A program made the position numbers and the translations under genes. The notes below the pieces were generated by a model. That model saw only the letters and a list, made by a program, of their open reading frames with translations, made no database searches and was not told the DNA's origin. Below, piece after piece: positions 47,400 through 60,299 of a stretch of 64,000 nucleotides of DNA (position 1 is the first letter of the stretch; every line of letters starts with the position of its first letter). Origin of the DNA: Bryum argenteum (taxonomy: Eukaryota; Streptophyta; Bryopsida; Bryales; Bryaceae); the NCBI GenBank assembly GCA_037043015.1, contig CM073324.1:9507013-9571012 (forward strand), written 5' to 3'.

Positions 47400-50300
47400 G
47401 TAATCGCCCGCTCACCGTGGCGAGTGTACCTTATGCCATCGGTGTTATAGTAGAAGCCGCCTCTAAATGTCGCTCATTGGTGCGAAGGCCTCGTTGAAAG
47501 CTATGGTGTCCGTGATTACAGAGATTGTGGAATGGATGGCACTATTGGTCTCGTTTTGAATTGGAGTATCTAGAACCACCTCCGGTATCTCCGATCCTTC
47601 TTCAAAGCCATTAGGTTCCACGAGACGAATGAAGTCCGTCGTCACATGAGTTATGATCGGGCGGGGTACATCTCGCCATACTCACGCGCGGTTGTCGTAC
47701 ATTTGCCAATGTGTATGGTCTTTGGAATAGAAGTATCCGCTTCATCTCCAAGCTCGTCCTCGTCGCTACCGCCTTCCTCCTCAACCTATGTTCATCGGAT
47801 CTTCGCCTCGGAAATGCCAACGCTAGTGCTCCTTGCACTGTGTCATCTCATGGATCTCAATTGTCCTTGGAAGTTGACAAACAACTTTGTATACAAGAAG
47901 TTTAGCCTTTCTAGGCTATCGTCAATGACAATGATCTCCGATCCATGGAAACCTCCATGAAGGATTGTCGGAATGGCCGTTGTAATGTTATACGCAACCA
48001 AACCCCAACCAATTGGCAAATACGCATCCACCGATCTAGAGAGCTCGGATGGCGATCGCCGAGTCTATCACCCTCCGACGGTTGATGTGTCTCACTCCAT
48101 TGATCGTGAAATACAAGTGGTAGTGGGCGGTCCCTTAAACATAATTCTGTTGGGGGAAGTATCAACGGTGTTGCATATAAACAACAACACCTCCAAATGG
48201 TTCCACCGCTTCTCAGAATCGACCACCCCTGTGTAAAGTTGAGGGCATACTGATCAACCGAGTTTGCGCCAAATCCCAACATCCATGTCGTTGAGTGCCA
48301 CCATCGGGAAGTTTGAGCTTCGCGAACAACTCGGCGTTAAGAACACGGCCGGTGGTAACAGAGAGAATCTTTGTTCCATCGTTCAACGCCCGTCATCCAC
48401 GCCGACAATTGTGCAATAACTTTGGTGAATCGCTTCTTCTTCCCAATGACCGTCTCCACGCTTTCCCCACCACGCCGACAATCAACAACCCATAAGTATG
48501 ATTGTGTCAATCACGGACACACCAGGATGAAATAATCCTTCCTGCTCGAACCATAAGATGATCCGGTGTCTTTGATGCGAGTTGGCCTTCAACTTGTAAC
48601 ACCCACTTCCATGCGACGGTAGTGGCACCACCTCATCTCGCCGATGCTTCCACTTCTCCATGTGTTCTTGTTGCAATGTCCGATAGTGAACCTTGATGGA
48701 GGTGGGAATAAGTTCACTTATGTCGCCAACTTGCACCTTCTCTCGTGTAGGTTTAGCCCATGCGGCTTTTGTGTCTTTGGCCAAGTCCTTGCCAAATGCA
48801 TCAATTTGCTCCCTTGCCCCGGGAAATACTTCCGTCTGAGATATGTGGAAGAACTCTTCCATGGAATTAGGTGAAGACTCTTTGTTGGACACCATTAACC
48901 AACGAGTGATATTAGCGACCGCTTCTTGTCTCATGATCCGTCAATCGCACTGCAATAGTACGGGTATCCCTGGACGCATCCTCGATGGCGTGAAAGTAAT
49001 ATGATTGTCGGCGTCTGCGGGGTGTCCTCCCCACCGGCTTAGCCGCACAAGACTTGACTAGCCGTAGATAAGCGGATCGTGGAACCACATTCGCCGCCTC
49101 AACCAATGCATGGTCATTCGCTTCGATGCTCCCGTACATCCACAAGAGAGGGATCTAGGTTGTTCTTGTCTCAAAACGCCTTCCACTTCTTCTCCTCTTC
49201 CTCGCTATAAAAGAGATGGCCATCTTCGTAGTCCTTGCACACTTGAAGGATAGCTTCGTAACACTCGCGCCGAGGATTCCACGTATGAATGGTCAAGTCA
49301 TGCATCCGCTTTGCCAACCTCTTGATTGTTATACCTTTGTTGCCCTCAACAAGGTTCTTCTCAGACCGCATTAGCCGCACACACACCGAGCTTTAGCCCC
49401 GCTCATCGCCGTCTGCACGAAACCAAGCTATCGCGCTTCCCATACAACTCCCAAATCTCGCGTAGCTTTCTCAAGTCCTCATCCATGGTGGAATATTTTT
49501 CCTATTTCATTCCTTCTTGTTGACCCGCTGACGGACTTTCTTGCAGGTACAATGCGATCATCGTATACGACAAATGTTGCCTCCCGCATTTCAAAGATGT
49601 TAATAAACTCAAGAGATGAGAGTTTGTGTTGGGCAACCTCTTCCTTCGCAAAATTGCAGTCGCAACAATATGTTGTCCATCCACCGCTCCCAAATGATCC
49701 TCTCTCAAGCCAACACAATCGAGAATGTGTTGTACCGTGAATAGACGCTAATCCGTGTGTATCAAATATGCGTTGGAACTCTCGTTGAGCTCTTTCGGGG
49801 GAATGCCACCTCTTCTCGCCGAACCACACCATCGCCGCAGAGTGACATCCACAATGTCTTGATCGGACGAAGAACCAACTTGCTTCACACAAAGTCTTGT
49901 TCTCCTGGATGTCTCATAAAGTCATAAACCTCTCTAACTCTCTTTGCAGAGAGTACCCGATAGTTTGTCAAAGGACTCTCCACTTGGATAATCTTGTCGA
50001 TCTTCACCTCGAATACAATGTCCCCCCATAGTGATCCTTTCGCGATTTCTGCTTCAGTAGGTATCGGTGCTAGGAACTTACTTGACGTTGAGGCCTCCAA
50101 CGCCATCCTCGGTTCCGACTCTGAATCCTCTTCGTCCTGGTCCGATACTTCCTGAAACTCGTCCTCCACTGCCGATACATTCAGTGAAGAACTCGGTACA
50201 TAAGCAGATGCTCCATACTTGTTTAAACCTCATGGTTGTAGACCCACTACCCCTACCACGTGCCCTCGATCCTCGTCCAGTTGACCTCGCACCACTTGTA

Positions 50301-50907
50301 GCCACATTCGACGATCTTCCACCCGAACCAAATGCTATGTCGCCTCTCTCACGTCGTGGCCGCTTTGAAGGACGTCCTCTTCCAGATAGAGGAACACTTC
50401 CTACAGGCGGCTCAGTAGTCGCGGTACGCTGGACGGGCACAGATTGTGCAATTTGCTGAAGTGGCTGGTAATCCAACTCACCTCCAATAACATAACTACG
50501 ATGAATTGGATCCGTCTCTTCTGGTTCAGCTGGTGGACCTTGTGATGTTGCATGTGTTGGATCCGCCTCTAGTAATGCTTTGTACTTAATATGGGCATCC
50601 ATAAGAACCATTGCTCGTGCCACATCCTCCTGTGATAACCCTAGACAATGTGACATATGCTCCCCCTCATTGTCGTGTCGTCTTGCATGAAGCGATATTC
50701 AGCCAAAATTTCTGCAAGGTATTGAGAAATTTCACGGACCCAGAATTTGCAAGCAAGGATTCTGGAATGGATGCAAGAAGAAGTTGTCTCGACAGAGAAG
50801 TCTTCTGCATTGCTTCATCAAAGATCTCGGACACACACATCACATATATCATGTCGGGACGATGGGCGGGTAGTAATTGCTTGAATCTCGCCAAAACGCT
50901 TACCTAA
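47400..50907 (-). pseudogene. Unrecognised coding region inside the 12.8-kb element
   Basis: A chain of protein-like minus-strand frames is less AT-rich than its surroundings: 50894-50667, 50656-50078, 50169-49885, 49892-49479, 49386-49171, 49145-48912, 48934-48482 and 47645-47463. The upstream part has a Ser/Arg/Gly-rich linker with GRGRPSKRPRR (AT-hook-like) near 50370. Later parts are globular-looking (KWKHRRDEVVPLPSHGSGCY; RRECYEAILQVCKDYEDGHL). Adjacent frames overlap or abut, suggesting one gene with introns and some damage. I do not recognise a transposase domain. Its place opposite the DUF7869-like gene suggests an accessory or DNA-binding protein, but this is inference. Confidence 0.35.
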
Positions 50908-50999
50908 CGCCGACGTCACGGTCCCTTATTTTAAAAGGTTGGTGCGTCATCCACAAATAAGGCTTTGAGGGTCCTCTTCTACAATCCACCATCCGCTTC

Positions 51000-51611
51000 T
51001 CCCATGCTTTGTCAATTTTGCGGTTGGTTCCGACGTTGCGGCGGCATGGCAACCTAATCATCATTGGAACACAATATCATAATGGTTAATATGGTGTAAT
51101 TTAGAGTCTATTTGACAATTGTTTTGATTTCTATTCAATAAAATATTGATAACTTATACCAAAATTCACCATCCGACCACATGGTTCATGTGAATATAGA
51201 CTAACATTGGCCATTTTGTTTGTTTTGATTCTAATATGACTTCATGTGGAAGATGTTTTATGGTTGACGACTCTTTAGCCCCGAAAAGCCTAGGCCATTA
51301 TTCTTCAAGAAACACTTCAAATCTGTCACTATCAAAAAGTGGCTTTAAAATCTAGTTTTAGAGTGAAATTTAAGACTTCTAATCCTAGAATCTTAAAATA
51401 AACATTGATATAAAGCCACCAAATTTTTTAGGCTACTATGCATCGGAAGGATTAAAATATTATAGCATTTGAAATCATAAGAATAATTCATTTGCTTAAT
51501 TGTATTGAGTGGTCTAGCACACTTTAATTTCACTTGGCTTAAAAAAAATTCACTATACAAGGTCTAACTTCTTTAAAATCATGATTGGCATGATCATGTT
51601 GGTTACCTTAA
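51000..51611. other. Non-coding centre of the 12.8-kb element, left part
   Basis: AT-rich, no gene seen. It separates the minus-strand coding region from the nested TTAA element. Confidence 0.4.
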
Positions 51612-52651
51612 CCCCTAAAAGCCCAATCGACCATATTCTGGTCGATGCCGATTTTTGAGGGGCTCCAGTGGGTAAAAAAAGTAACTTTTTGCAAAGTATT
51701 TTTTTTTACTAGGAGTTTGGTGAGTTGAGAACTACATCCAATTTACAAAACCTCATTTGAATTCATAGAATTTTTTCTACTAAGCTTCAAACACAAACAG
51801 GGCAAAGATTTGGACTTGGGCGACTTGTGGGCGACATCTAGAGCCAATCAAGTGTGAGTTTGGCCATTGATTGGGCAACGACTTGAAAATGGAAATTTTG
51901 AAATTTGACAGAGGGGCGAAAAGGGTTTGAGGGTCACCCATGATTCCTCCCCTCACTCTCCACTGCTCACATGCTTACAAAATGTTAAAAAGGCAATGGA
52001 TAAGGGGGGAAGGGGGATTGCTTTTATGGGTAAAGGGGAGGGAGACTTGCTTATGTGAGACAAGATTTGGGTGGATGCCATATGCGACAACTCACATGCC
52101 ACCTCACATGCTACTTGCTATATTATTATTATTGAATGTGTTTTATAACAATTATTCTTCTTTTCTTGGAATCAGAGTGAAGGGCCCATCCGCACCCTTT
52201 TTATTTTCCACTGTGCCCCAAGGTGTGTAAAGTTTTTGAGAAATTTTGCAATGTTTCAAGATTTTGTGTACCTCAGCCCATTGCAAGCCACATTATAAAA
52301 TATGTATACATCCTAAAATTCTACTTTTTTTTGAAAATGGTATAGAACTATACATGACAATGTATTTCCAAGAGAGGCTGCGTTTTCAACATTGTATGAA
52401 GTCGTAATAATTGCTCAAAGTCTGCTGCCCGAAAGATCAAAACTTGCATATTTTTCATCTAATGCATATATCTCCCAATCCGAGCGGGCAAGAATTCTGA
52501 ATTTTTTTGTGAAGGTTTCCATACTACTATCCTACAAGATCCTACGGTTGGATTTGTTCAGATCTAATTTCAAAAATCCTTAAAAAATGCTGATTGTCTT
52601 GCTCTTTCTAGGGTGAAGTTCAAGCTTCCTACCCCCTTGGGCTTTTAGGGG
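51612..52651. mobile_element. TTAA-type element, third long subfamily, nested in the 12.8-kb element
   Basis: It starts CCCCTAAAAGCCCAATCG and ends TTGGGCTTTTAGGGG (15-bp inverted ends). Left flank TTAA (51608-51611), right flank TCAA (52652-52655, one change). At 1,040 bp it has no convincing gene. The terminal sequence follows the same CCC-T-AAA-G-CCC plan as the other TTAA elements. Confidence 0.75.
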
Positions 52652-53244
52652 TCAAAACCAATTTCTAGACATGGAAAAGGTGTGTAGCATATTCAAAACA
52701 AATATGCAAAGGATCGAGATTGAAATTATTTGACAAACTTTTATGCCACATTTTATTCTTTTGTGAACTCAACATGCTTTAGAATGAAAATCCAAAATGA
52801 TTGATAAGAATTTATTTATCACATAAATTTTTCGCTAGAAAAAAAAAAAAAAAAAAAATTAAAATGAAGATCTATAGGTTTTATGTAAATAGTGTTTTTT
52901 TTCTCTCCCTTGACCAAAATGTGCGAACATGTTTGACTGGGGTTAAATGCTCTTTTTACAGTGAAGACAATTTTAGAAATTTGGAATCGTAAAAGAAGGT
53001 AATATTCTTTAGTCTCAAACGACTATATGTGAAAGATGTTAGTTCTACAATATCTACATTAATATTTTTACTATCATGTGTTGCTAAATGTTTTCATTTT
53101 TCTTGTTCTTAAGCAAGTAATTATAATGATGTATGACGGGTATCAATATGGGCGGGTATCCCTCATGGGCGGGTATCAGACGTTTGAAATGGCTTTAATA
53201 TAGTAAATGGGATGTTTATTGGAGTTCACTTGGTTGATTGTTTC

Positions 53245-53270
53245 AAGGGGTGTGCGCGCGCACACCCCTT
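53245..53270. repeat. Perfect 26-bp GC-rich palindrome
   Basis: The core GGGGTGTGCGCGCGCACACC is flanked by AA and CCTT, giving a perfect palindrome with an alternating purine-pyrimidine centre. It belongs to the same palindrome type as those at 44223-44244 and 44808-44833 in the 2.3-kb element. A partial relative (GGGGGTGTCCGGGCGAACAC) lies near 54125. Confidence 0.9.
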
Positions 53271-53579
53271 GCAATCTCTGATAATTTTTTTATTATTTCT
53301 ATTTTTTAAAGATTCTTAAAATTTTTTAGGGTTTAAGGTTTTAAGATTAGGATTTTGGTGGCTTTGGTGGCGGCTGCATGGCTGCAACAAAGACCACAAA
53401 GAGGATGAAGGGAGGAAGACGAAGATTTTAACATATCGAGTACAAAGTGGACAACTTGAATAGTAGCGTCACTGTCAAGAGCGAACAAGAACCCAAAATG
53501 CACGCCGCAAACAGTAGAGCAACAATACCAATGATAGCAATGAGGAATAACAACAAGATCGCAAGAAGTAGCAAGCATC

Positions 53580-54060
53580 GATTCGATAGCAACAAAGAAG
53601 CGGCGATCCGGTACAATAGCAAAGAAATGATTCGGTACTAAAGCAAGCGGCGATTCGGTACTAGAAGCAAGCAAATGATTCGGTACTAGAGCAAGCAATG
53701 ATTCGGTACTAGAGCAAGGCGATTGATTGATGACAAAGAAAGCAAGATATAAGGAGAATCGGCAAAAAAAAATTTGGTTGCAACAAGTCACGAAACTCTC
53801 CTAGTGCTCTACAGATCGTCCTAGCAGCGTTCTTGAGAAACAGGAGCAAGAGCGGAGGAGGAAGAAAAGGCAATAGCAACCTGCAGAAACACGAGCAAGA
53901 GCGGAGGAGGAAGAAACGACAACAACAACCTTCAAAAACACGAGCAAGAGCGGAGGAGGAAGAAACGGCAACAACGACCTTCAAAAACACGAGCAAGAGC
54001 GGAGGAGAAAGAAACGGCAAGTGTGCCAGAAGATCAGAAGCGGGGAGGTCAGATGAAAAT
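53580..54060. repeat. Two minisatellites in the centre of the 12.8-kb element
   Basis: About 53583-53720: units of about 25 bp built on GATTCGGTACTAGAGCAAGC, roughly five copies. About 53835-54020: units of about 57 bp built on ACACGAGCAAGAGCGGAGGA plus GGAAGAAACG, four copies. Open frames crossing them (both strands) are repeat artefacts. Confidence 0.85.
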
Positions 54061-54179
54061 CAAAAGAGGCGGCGCTGCGCCTGCACCTCGGCCGCAGGTC
54101 AGCCCGCCAGCAAGGCAGGGGCCAGGGGGTGTCCGGGCGAACACCTCTACCACCTCCTCTTTTATTTTTTAAAAAAAAA

Positions 54180-55529
54180 TAAAATAAAAATAAAATTATG
54201 TCATTTTTTAGTTGATGGATGTCTAATCGAAGGTATTTTTATTGCTGTATTATAGCAATTTTGTTGTATGTTAAGTTTTTTAAAAAACTTTCTGTAATTA
54301 TGAAAACAATTGAATGATTTTAGTAGAAGGCTAATGTAATCTACAAGTTATTGTTTCACTAAATTCTTGAAATTTTGTTGTGTGTTGTGAATCATTTTTT
54401 TAATTCTTAAAATTCACTGAAAATGAAATTTATTTATTTATTCTTTCTTTCAAATTCCAAGATGACTCAAAATGTAAGTTACTAGTTGAATAATCTCTAA
54501 CGCACAAGTGTTTGCATTGCTAAATTCCGGTTTATTTGTTGTATGTTTCCAGGTCTATATATTTTACATCTATTGAAGAGCATGTCTAAGAATGGACATG
54601 TGGTGTGTACACCACTTGGTTCTAAGCCCTATAAAGCTAACTCATTGAGGTGGGAATAATTTAGTTACAATTTGATTTAATATTTTTTGTTCTTCTATAA
54701 AACTTTGTTCCTACTTGAGTGCAATTGAATCATTGGTTGCAAGTTTTATTCAACTTTCATTTTTATAATGTAGTAGAAGTTAAAGTTAAAGTTTAAAATT
54801 ACCATATTTTCCAAACAATAATATATTGCATTCATACAAGAACACATGATAATTCTATCCATCGCTATGAAAATAGATCATACAATGAATATTGCAAATA
54901 TTATTTTTTCTTGCAAATTTAATTGAACCTATAAGTAACTAAGTAAGTTGTAACTTTCTATAATCATTGTCATTGCAATAATTATTCCTTTATCCTAAAC
55001 AATACCACCATCTTTGTGATTTTATGCACGCTCAAAGCATGATGTAGGATTTATAATGGAAATTGCCATAGGTACAAAGTAATTTGACGCCATTTCATGT
55101 TGTCATTGTCTTTTTTTATTTCAATCAACGATTTTTAGCAATGTATTATGAAACGCAAACAATCCAATTCCTAAGGTGTAACATAGTCTTGGACAAGGTA
55201 TGAAACATGATTATTGTTATTGCCATGTAATCAAAACTTAGCATCGTATTATTTTATCCAACACATGTCTATAGAGGTAGATAAACCGTTAATTTATGTA
55301 TAAATAAAGTACACAAGATAATCCTAAGTAATTTAATAACTTTAAACAATCTTAACAATTATATATAATATCATTACGAACTTAGTAACCAACATTAACA
55401 ATCATGTTTGGAAGCAAAAATTTATGTCCTTGAACATATGTTCGTTTGAATGAATGATATTTTCTATTGCTTACACACATATTTTCACATGTTTGCAATG
55501 TATAGGTTCCTATTAGTTCAACAACGACA
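54180..55529. other. AT-rich region upstream of the DUF7869-like gene
   Basis: No gene seen. One further palindrome-like word GTGGTGTGTACACCAC lies near 54600. The promoter of the plus-strand gene should be at the right end. Confidence 0.4.
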
Positions 55530-58500
55530 ATGGACAGCTCCAATTTCCAAATCCCTTTAGTACATCAAAACACCCAATACAAAAGCGATGTCATTGATCC
55601 GAACGGTTCAGTGGGAGCGCGATTAATACGAGCAGCTCGTGCAAGGCGGACTGGAGATGGTATTACTCAGGTCATTTCATCTCAATTGGAAAGGACATTT
55701 GAATTGTTATCGAGAAAGAAGAGAAGTTGTCGGCTTGGCAACTAGGGAGTATACATTTGAAATCGGGCGCGCAATGCATGGATCGAAGATTTCCGTCCGA
55801 GGTGGCGGTACGCATCACTAGGGTAGACGATGCATTGCATTGGACTGGAGAGATTGTGGGAGAGCGTCTTAAAATGTGTGTTGGATTGATCATCCGTTGG
55901 CACAAGTCTTATCTACGTCGCGATAGCCATGGAACCCACCATTCAAAATGGCGAGGACGTATTGAATGGGTCTCAAACGCCACCGCATTTAGGTTGGCAC
56001 AAGAATTTGATTTCCATGACAACTTCAATACACCCTGGATCCACCGATAGGTCTCGGCGCGAGAGTATAGCTTCAAACCCCGTAGATGAGAACTCTCCAT
56101 TTTCTCAAAGTACTTTTTTCCAACATCCGAGATTTGCCCCATGTAGATGGGCTTATTCAATGTCGAGCGGCCCGACGTCCATATTCTATGCAAAATAGAA
56201 GAAGCGAGAGATTCTAGGGAGACATCTTCTAGAGAAGGTATATCTACGAAGGTATCTCTTCTAAGCGTCTGAAAGGGCAATAGGGCGAGGAGGATGCAAA
56301 CAAAATTGTTTGAGAGACATTCAAGAACGGTATCTATTGGACATGCGTTATAATGCGTAGGCTTCTACTTATGCAATTCGAAGTACTTGGATGAGACAAA
56401 TGCTGCTTTCTTTTTATACACGGACGGAACGTTTCCAACGAGATAAATTTGTCACAAAGTTAGATGGCAAACAAGTTTGTAATGCTTGTTATGCTCTGGG
56501 CATTGGATATTCACAAAGACGGTTTAAACAACTGAAGAAGGAGTGTTTAATATATGGAAGAGTGGCAGCGATTCACGGTAACAGCCTTTCAAACCCGCTT
56601 CGGGAGAGCACTAGAATGTCAGCGGCAGAGGCCTCATTTAAATCATTTGTGGACGAAGGTGGTTGTCCTCAACCTCATCGTTCAATTCTTTGTAAGGATG
56701 ACAACGAAGTGGTGCCTCTTATTCTCCTGCCCATGAATACTCAGAAGTCTGATATATTCAATTACGTGAACGAGGAGGTGAAGAGAGTTTGTAACGGAGA
56801 AACCATTTCATTAGCTCGTTCGGAGGATGTGGCGCGCATCGGTATCCTCATGTCCGGTACCTCCATTCTCGAGGTTTTCAAAGTGTTATCATTTCTTTGG
56901 GAATATAAATGTGCCATGGAGGAAACCACGAATGCGATCTTTCGGATCAAAATAAAAGAGTTGTTTATGATGCATTTGCGTATTCGGATGGAGGAACGGA
57001 GAGATTATTGGATACTTAAGAGGTCGTCTTTATCACGGCTGGAGTTGTACATGTGCATCATTGTTGATGGCGTGGATCAAAACACTACCATGGTACCGAG
57101 AATCGTCAAACCGTGAAGAACATCGAGAATCGGTTTGTGAAGACCCATTTGTGTGGAGCCCTCGTACATGGGATTGGTTTATCTTTGCGATGTGTGGTTC
57201 GGCGCGCACCACAAACATGATAGCAACCAGGTGGTGAGCACATTGTTGCGCGTGATAGGAGATGTGAAGAGGAGAAAACGCTTTTTCCTCCAACATTACG
57301 TATCAAGCGGATAATCGCACACGAGAGAATAAAAACATTTACATGTTTGCTCTATGTGTTTCATTGGTGGGATTGGGTTTTTTCAAGAGGTGGAGCTCTC
57401 TTTCCTTATAGTGGGCCATACACACGAAGATATCGACCAACGCTTTAGTTGTATATCTAATGTGTTGAAGAGGTCGGACATCGACTCATTGAAGGAAATG
57501 CTTAGTCTAATAGAACAAGGTACATCCATAACAGAGGCGTTTGTTAGCGCCAGACTCTTAGAAAATGTGTGGGACTGGAAGTCCTTCATAACCCCTCACT
57601 TACTGACGGGTGGGGACTCTTTGGTTGGCATAACCTTTCCGCACCACATGCGATTCTATATGGACAATCGAGAGGGGGTCGGTAAGGTTCGAGTACAACA
57701 CAAACATTATAGCAAGGATAAATGGGGACCTGAGTTAGGGACAAAGACGTTGCATTCGCTTCCAAATAAAGAAGAACGACCATCGTTTGCAAAGGTGTTT
57801 GCAGCTTATGAAAGGGAGTTGAAGGCATTGGATGACTTTATTGCATACAGAGAAAGGTGCATTCAAAGATCCCAACATCCGGAAAAAAATGGTGAAGCTA
57901 AAAGAGAGGCAGAACATTTGAAACTATACCTAGCCGAATTCCCAAGCAAAGATCGTAGCAACGAGCATAGTTCTTCACAGCTTTGGCCTTCAGAGGTATT
58001 AGAGACATCACCTATTGTAGATGCATCAATAGATGTTATTGACGATCGAAATGAATCAAACCACGAGATTACTATTGTGGACCAAATAGTGGCGATGCTT
58101 CCAAATTCTGAGGCTAGAGGATACTTTGGTCATCGAAGAGAGAGGCCACCTAACCAAGCAGTGCGTAGGGCACAAAGAACGGCTCGCAGTCACATCTTTG
58201 ATGGAACCGAAGAAAGAGCGGTATCAGAAGGTACTGATTATCATTTTCCCCAATTTGATCTTCAATCCGATATCCGTTCTGGACAATTTGTAGCCCTCAG
58301 TGTTGATCGTGCAGAAGTAGACGAAGGTGTTCCATTTTATTTAGGGAAGGTGATTGAAGACGGAAAAGGCCGGAATAAAATCAAGATCAAAGTTTGTTGG
58401 TATTGGCCAATCATTCGAGGGGGAGTTGGTGACGGACCGAGTTCCTCTTTACAACGGTATGCAAACTGTTTGGATTCATTGTGGGAGCCATCTGGGGAGA

Positions 58501-58730
58501 ATCACGATTGGATAGAGAAAGAGGCATGTATTTTTTCATGGGCGGACGAACCAGAAAGAATCATGTCTGGTCATAGTCGAGGGAGAAACCGCAATGTCTT
58601 TGGAGTGCAGGTTCCAAGCAACATTTGCATTATCCAATCTGCGAAGGCCCATATATTAGAATATATCGCAATGCAAACCCAAGCTATCGACGATGACCGC
58701 TTGCAAGCCGCATTAGATATTAGTATGTAG
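55530..58730 (+). pseudogene. DUF7869-like protein gene (putative transposase-associated), decayed
   Basis: The longest intact part is 57354-58730 (458 codons). Near its start it has FLIVGHTHEDIDQRFSCISN, a motif I associate with DUF7869 proteins found in repetitive eukaryotic genes; a catalytic role is suspected but not known to me. The upstream part 56391-57116 has LDGKQVCNACYALGIGYSQR and KKECLIYGRVAAIHGNS, the N-terminal pattern of the same proteins, and CIIVDGVDQ further on. The first blocks (55530-56050) start MDSSNFQIPLVHQNTQYKSD. Between 57116 and 57354 related sequence is present but not open. With several breaks the gene cannot be whole. The C-terminal half after the GHTHED block includes KVCWYWPIIRGG. 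Confidence 0.6.
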
Positions 58731-59313
58731 TCCATGTGTTTTGTGTACACATGGTGTTTCTAAGTGTATATACGTACTAGATAGTACAAGATCGCAAGGA
58801 TTATTTTCAGACGTGTTGTTGCGATGAACATATGGAATTTAGTTGTATTATCAATTATATACATAACTTGGTATACATTTAGAATCTGTGTATTTAGATA
58901 CTTTTCTACCACATATATACAAAGTACAATATGAAGTATATTTATTAAATGTCCATTGGAACAATTTGGTGCCTACTTTTATTAACAGTTTGGTGCTCGC
59001 GTCATTTTGCTCACCAAAAATATATTAACTATAATCTACACAATTTGTAGCATATACTAAGCATTTCAAATATCCCTGGACAAAAATATTTGTATTATTC
59101 ACATGGATTTATACCAAAAATATGTTCACAATGCCATTAGAAGTCTTTTTATATTACCACTTCTGACAATACGCAACATTTTTTGCAAAACACCTTTTTT
59201 TCCAGAAAAAATCAAGTTTAAAAATAAAAAATTCCATTTTTGCAAGAAATAGCCATCGTAGTATCCAAGTGCACTTTTAAATAGCCGGGTGCATAATTGC
59301 TTAATTGCGCGTT
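58731..59313. other. 3' non-coding end of the 12.8-kb element
   Basis: AT-rich sequence between the DUF7869-like stop codon and the right terminus. The last part reads AAGTGCACTTTTAAATAGCC, partly shared (inverted) with the left end of the 2.3-kb element. Confidence 0.45.
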
Positions 59314-59811
59314 AATATCTCATTGCTTCTCCTTCACTATTATTATTTTCATCAACCTGCAAGCAAGGTACCAAACTTCAGTTGTTTTCAATTTCATATT
59401 AAAAAAAAAATATGAAAATGTACCTTTACTCTCTTCAAACTTTGAAATATGACTTTGATGCCAATATGTAAATGATTTTGAAGGCTCTCAGACCTCTGAC
59501 ATTTGCAATACAAACTTTTTTGCATAATAATTTTCTCAGTCAATGTTACAAGAAATATTTATTAACCTTAAGGAGGATGTCGAAACAATAAATGTAATCA
59601 TAAACCTAAATGTGGTTTAATTCTTTTCAAGAAGTTCAATTTGCCTCTTAAAACTATAACAAAGTCCAAAATCACTATTTTGAAATCTTTAAAAAAACAA
59701 CCTAATGAGGTATTATCAACTTGTGCGATGGTGAAGAAATAAAAAATGTAGTCAAGTTCGTAGGCACAATTACAACATTTCAGTATAAAACTAAAGACAT
59801 CCAATTAGATG

Positions 59812-59985
59812 TGATAGGTAGATAGATAAAAACTCTGGTCCTTATTACAGGGCCGACGTGAATAAAGTGTCTGGTCGTCTTGCCAATGAGTCGGTGCCCA
59901 CCGGACATAGGGCCACTGGTGCAAGACTACTCACCCCTTTCAGGAATAGACACTATAGTTACCAAAACAAGAAAACGGTAAGACC
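59812..59985 (-). mobile_element. SINE 3' fragment, reverse orientation
   Basis: On the minus strand the end reads 'cacgtcggccc', 'ggaccagagtttttatctat', matching the tail of the SINE at 10514-10874 ('cacgccggcccc', 'ggaccggagtttctatctat'). The tRNA-like head is absent. Confidence 0.7.
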
Positions 59986-60299
59986 GTCACGGCTCTGTCT
60001 TCACACTCAACATCTAATACAAAATCATATATAAACCAATGTAATACAAGATATTGAATCTGGTTTTGTTTTTTATGCTTGTTGACTATAAAATGTTCAA
60101 AAACAATTATTTAGTTTAAAATGTGATTAAACATGATTAGATATAGCCATATAGGCATTTTGTTTCCATTTTAGTATTTACATGGTGTATATATTACAAA
60201 ATTTATATTTGAATGATTGATGATTCTTTCAAATAAAAATATGCAACATCTTAGAATTTGCAGATTATTTCTTATTTATTTCGCTTCATGTGTTATTGT
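59986..60299. other. AT-rich 3' flank of the Helentron remnant
   Basis: No gene seen. The Helentron terminus should lie here or further left, but no clear terminal hairpin was recognised. Confidence 0.35.

Larger units (their letters stand above)
46533..59313. mobile_element. 12.8-kb DNA transposon-like element with DUF7869-like gene and 4-bp TSD
   Basis: Left end AACACGCAATTAAGCAATTA; the right end is the inverse of AACGCGCAATTAAGCAATTA, and the match continues to TGCAC (25 bp with one mismatch). Both sides carry AATA (46529-46532 and 59314-59317). Inside, a minus-strand coding region (about 47.4-50.9 kb) and a plus-strand DUF7869-like gene (55.5-58.7 kb) point outward from a non-coding centre. 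The centre contains a nested TTAA element, a perfect 26-bp GC palindrome and minisatellites. I cannot place it in a named superfamily; 4-bp duplications are known, for example, in Sola elements. The genes contain several frame breaks, so this copy is probably dead. Confidence 0.7.

Noticed and set aside
49502-49708. Harbinger-like transposase (GAVDGQH resembles the DDE motif 'aiDGTHI')
   Set aside because: Only one short motif in a 68-codon frame; neighbouring blocks do not resemble a Harbinger DDE domain, and the element's 4-bp AT-only duplication does not match the TWA of Harbinger.
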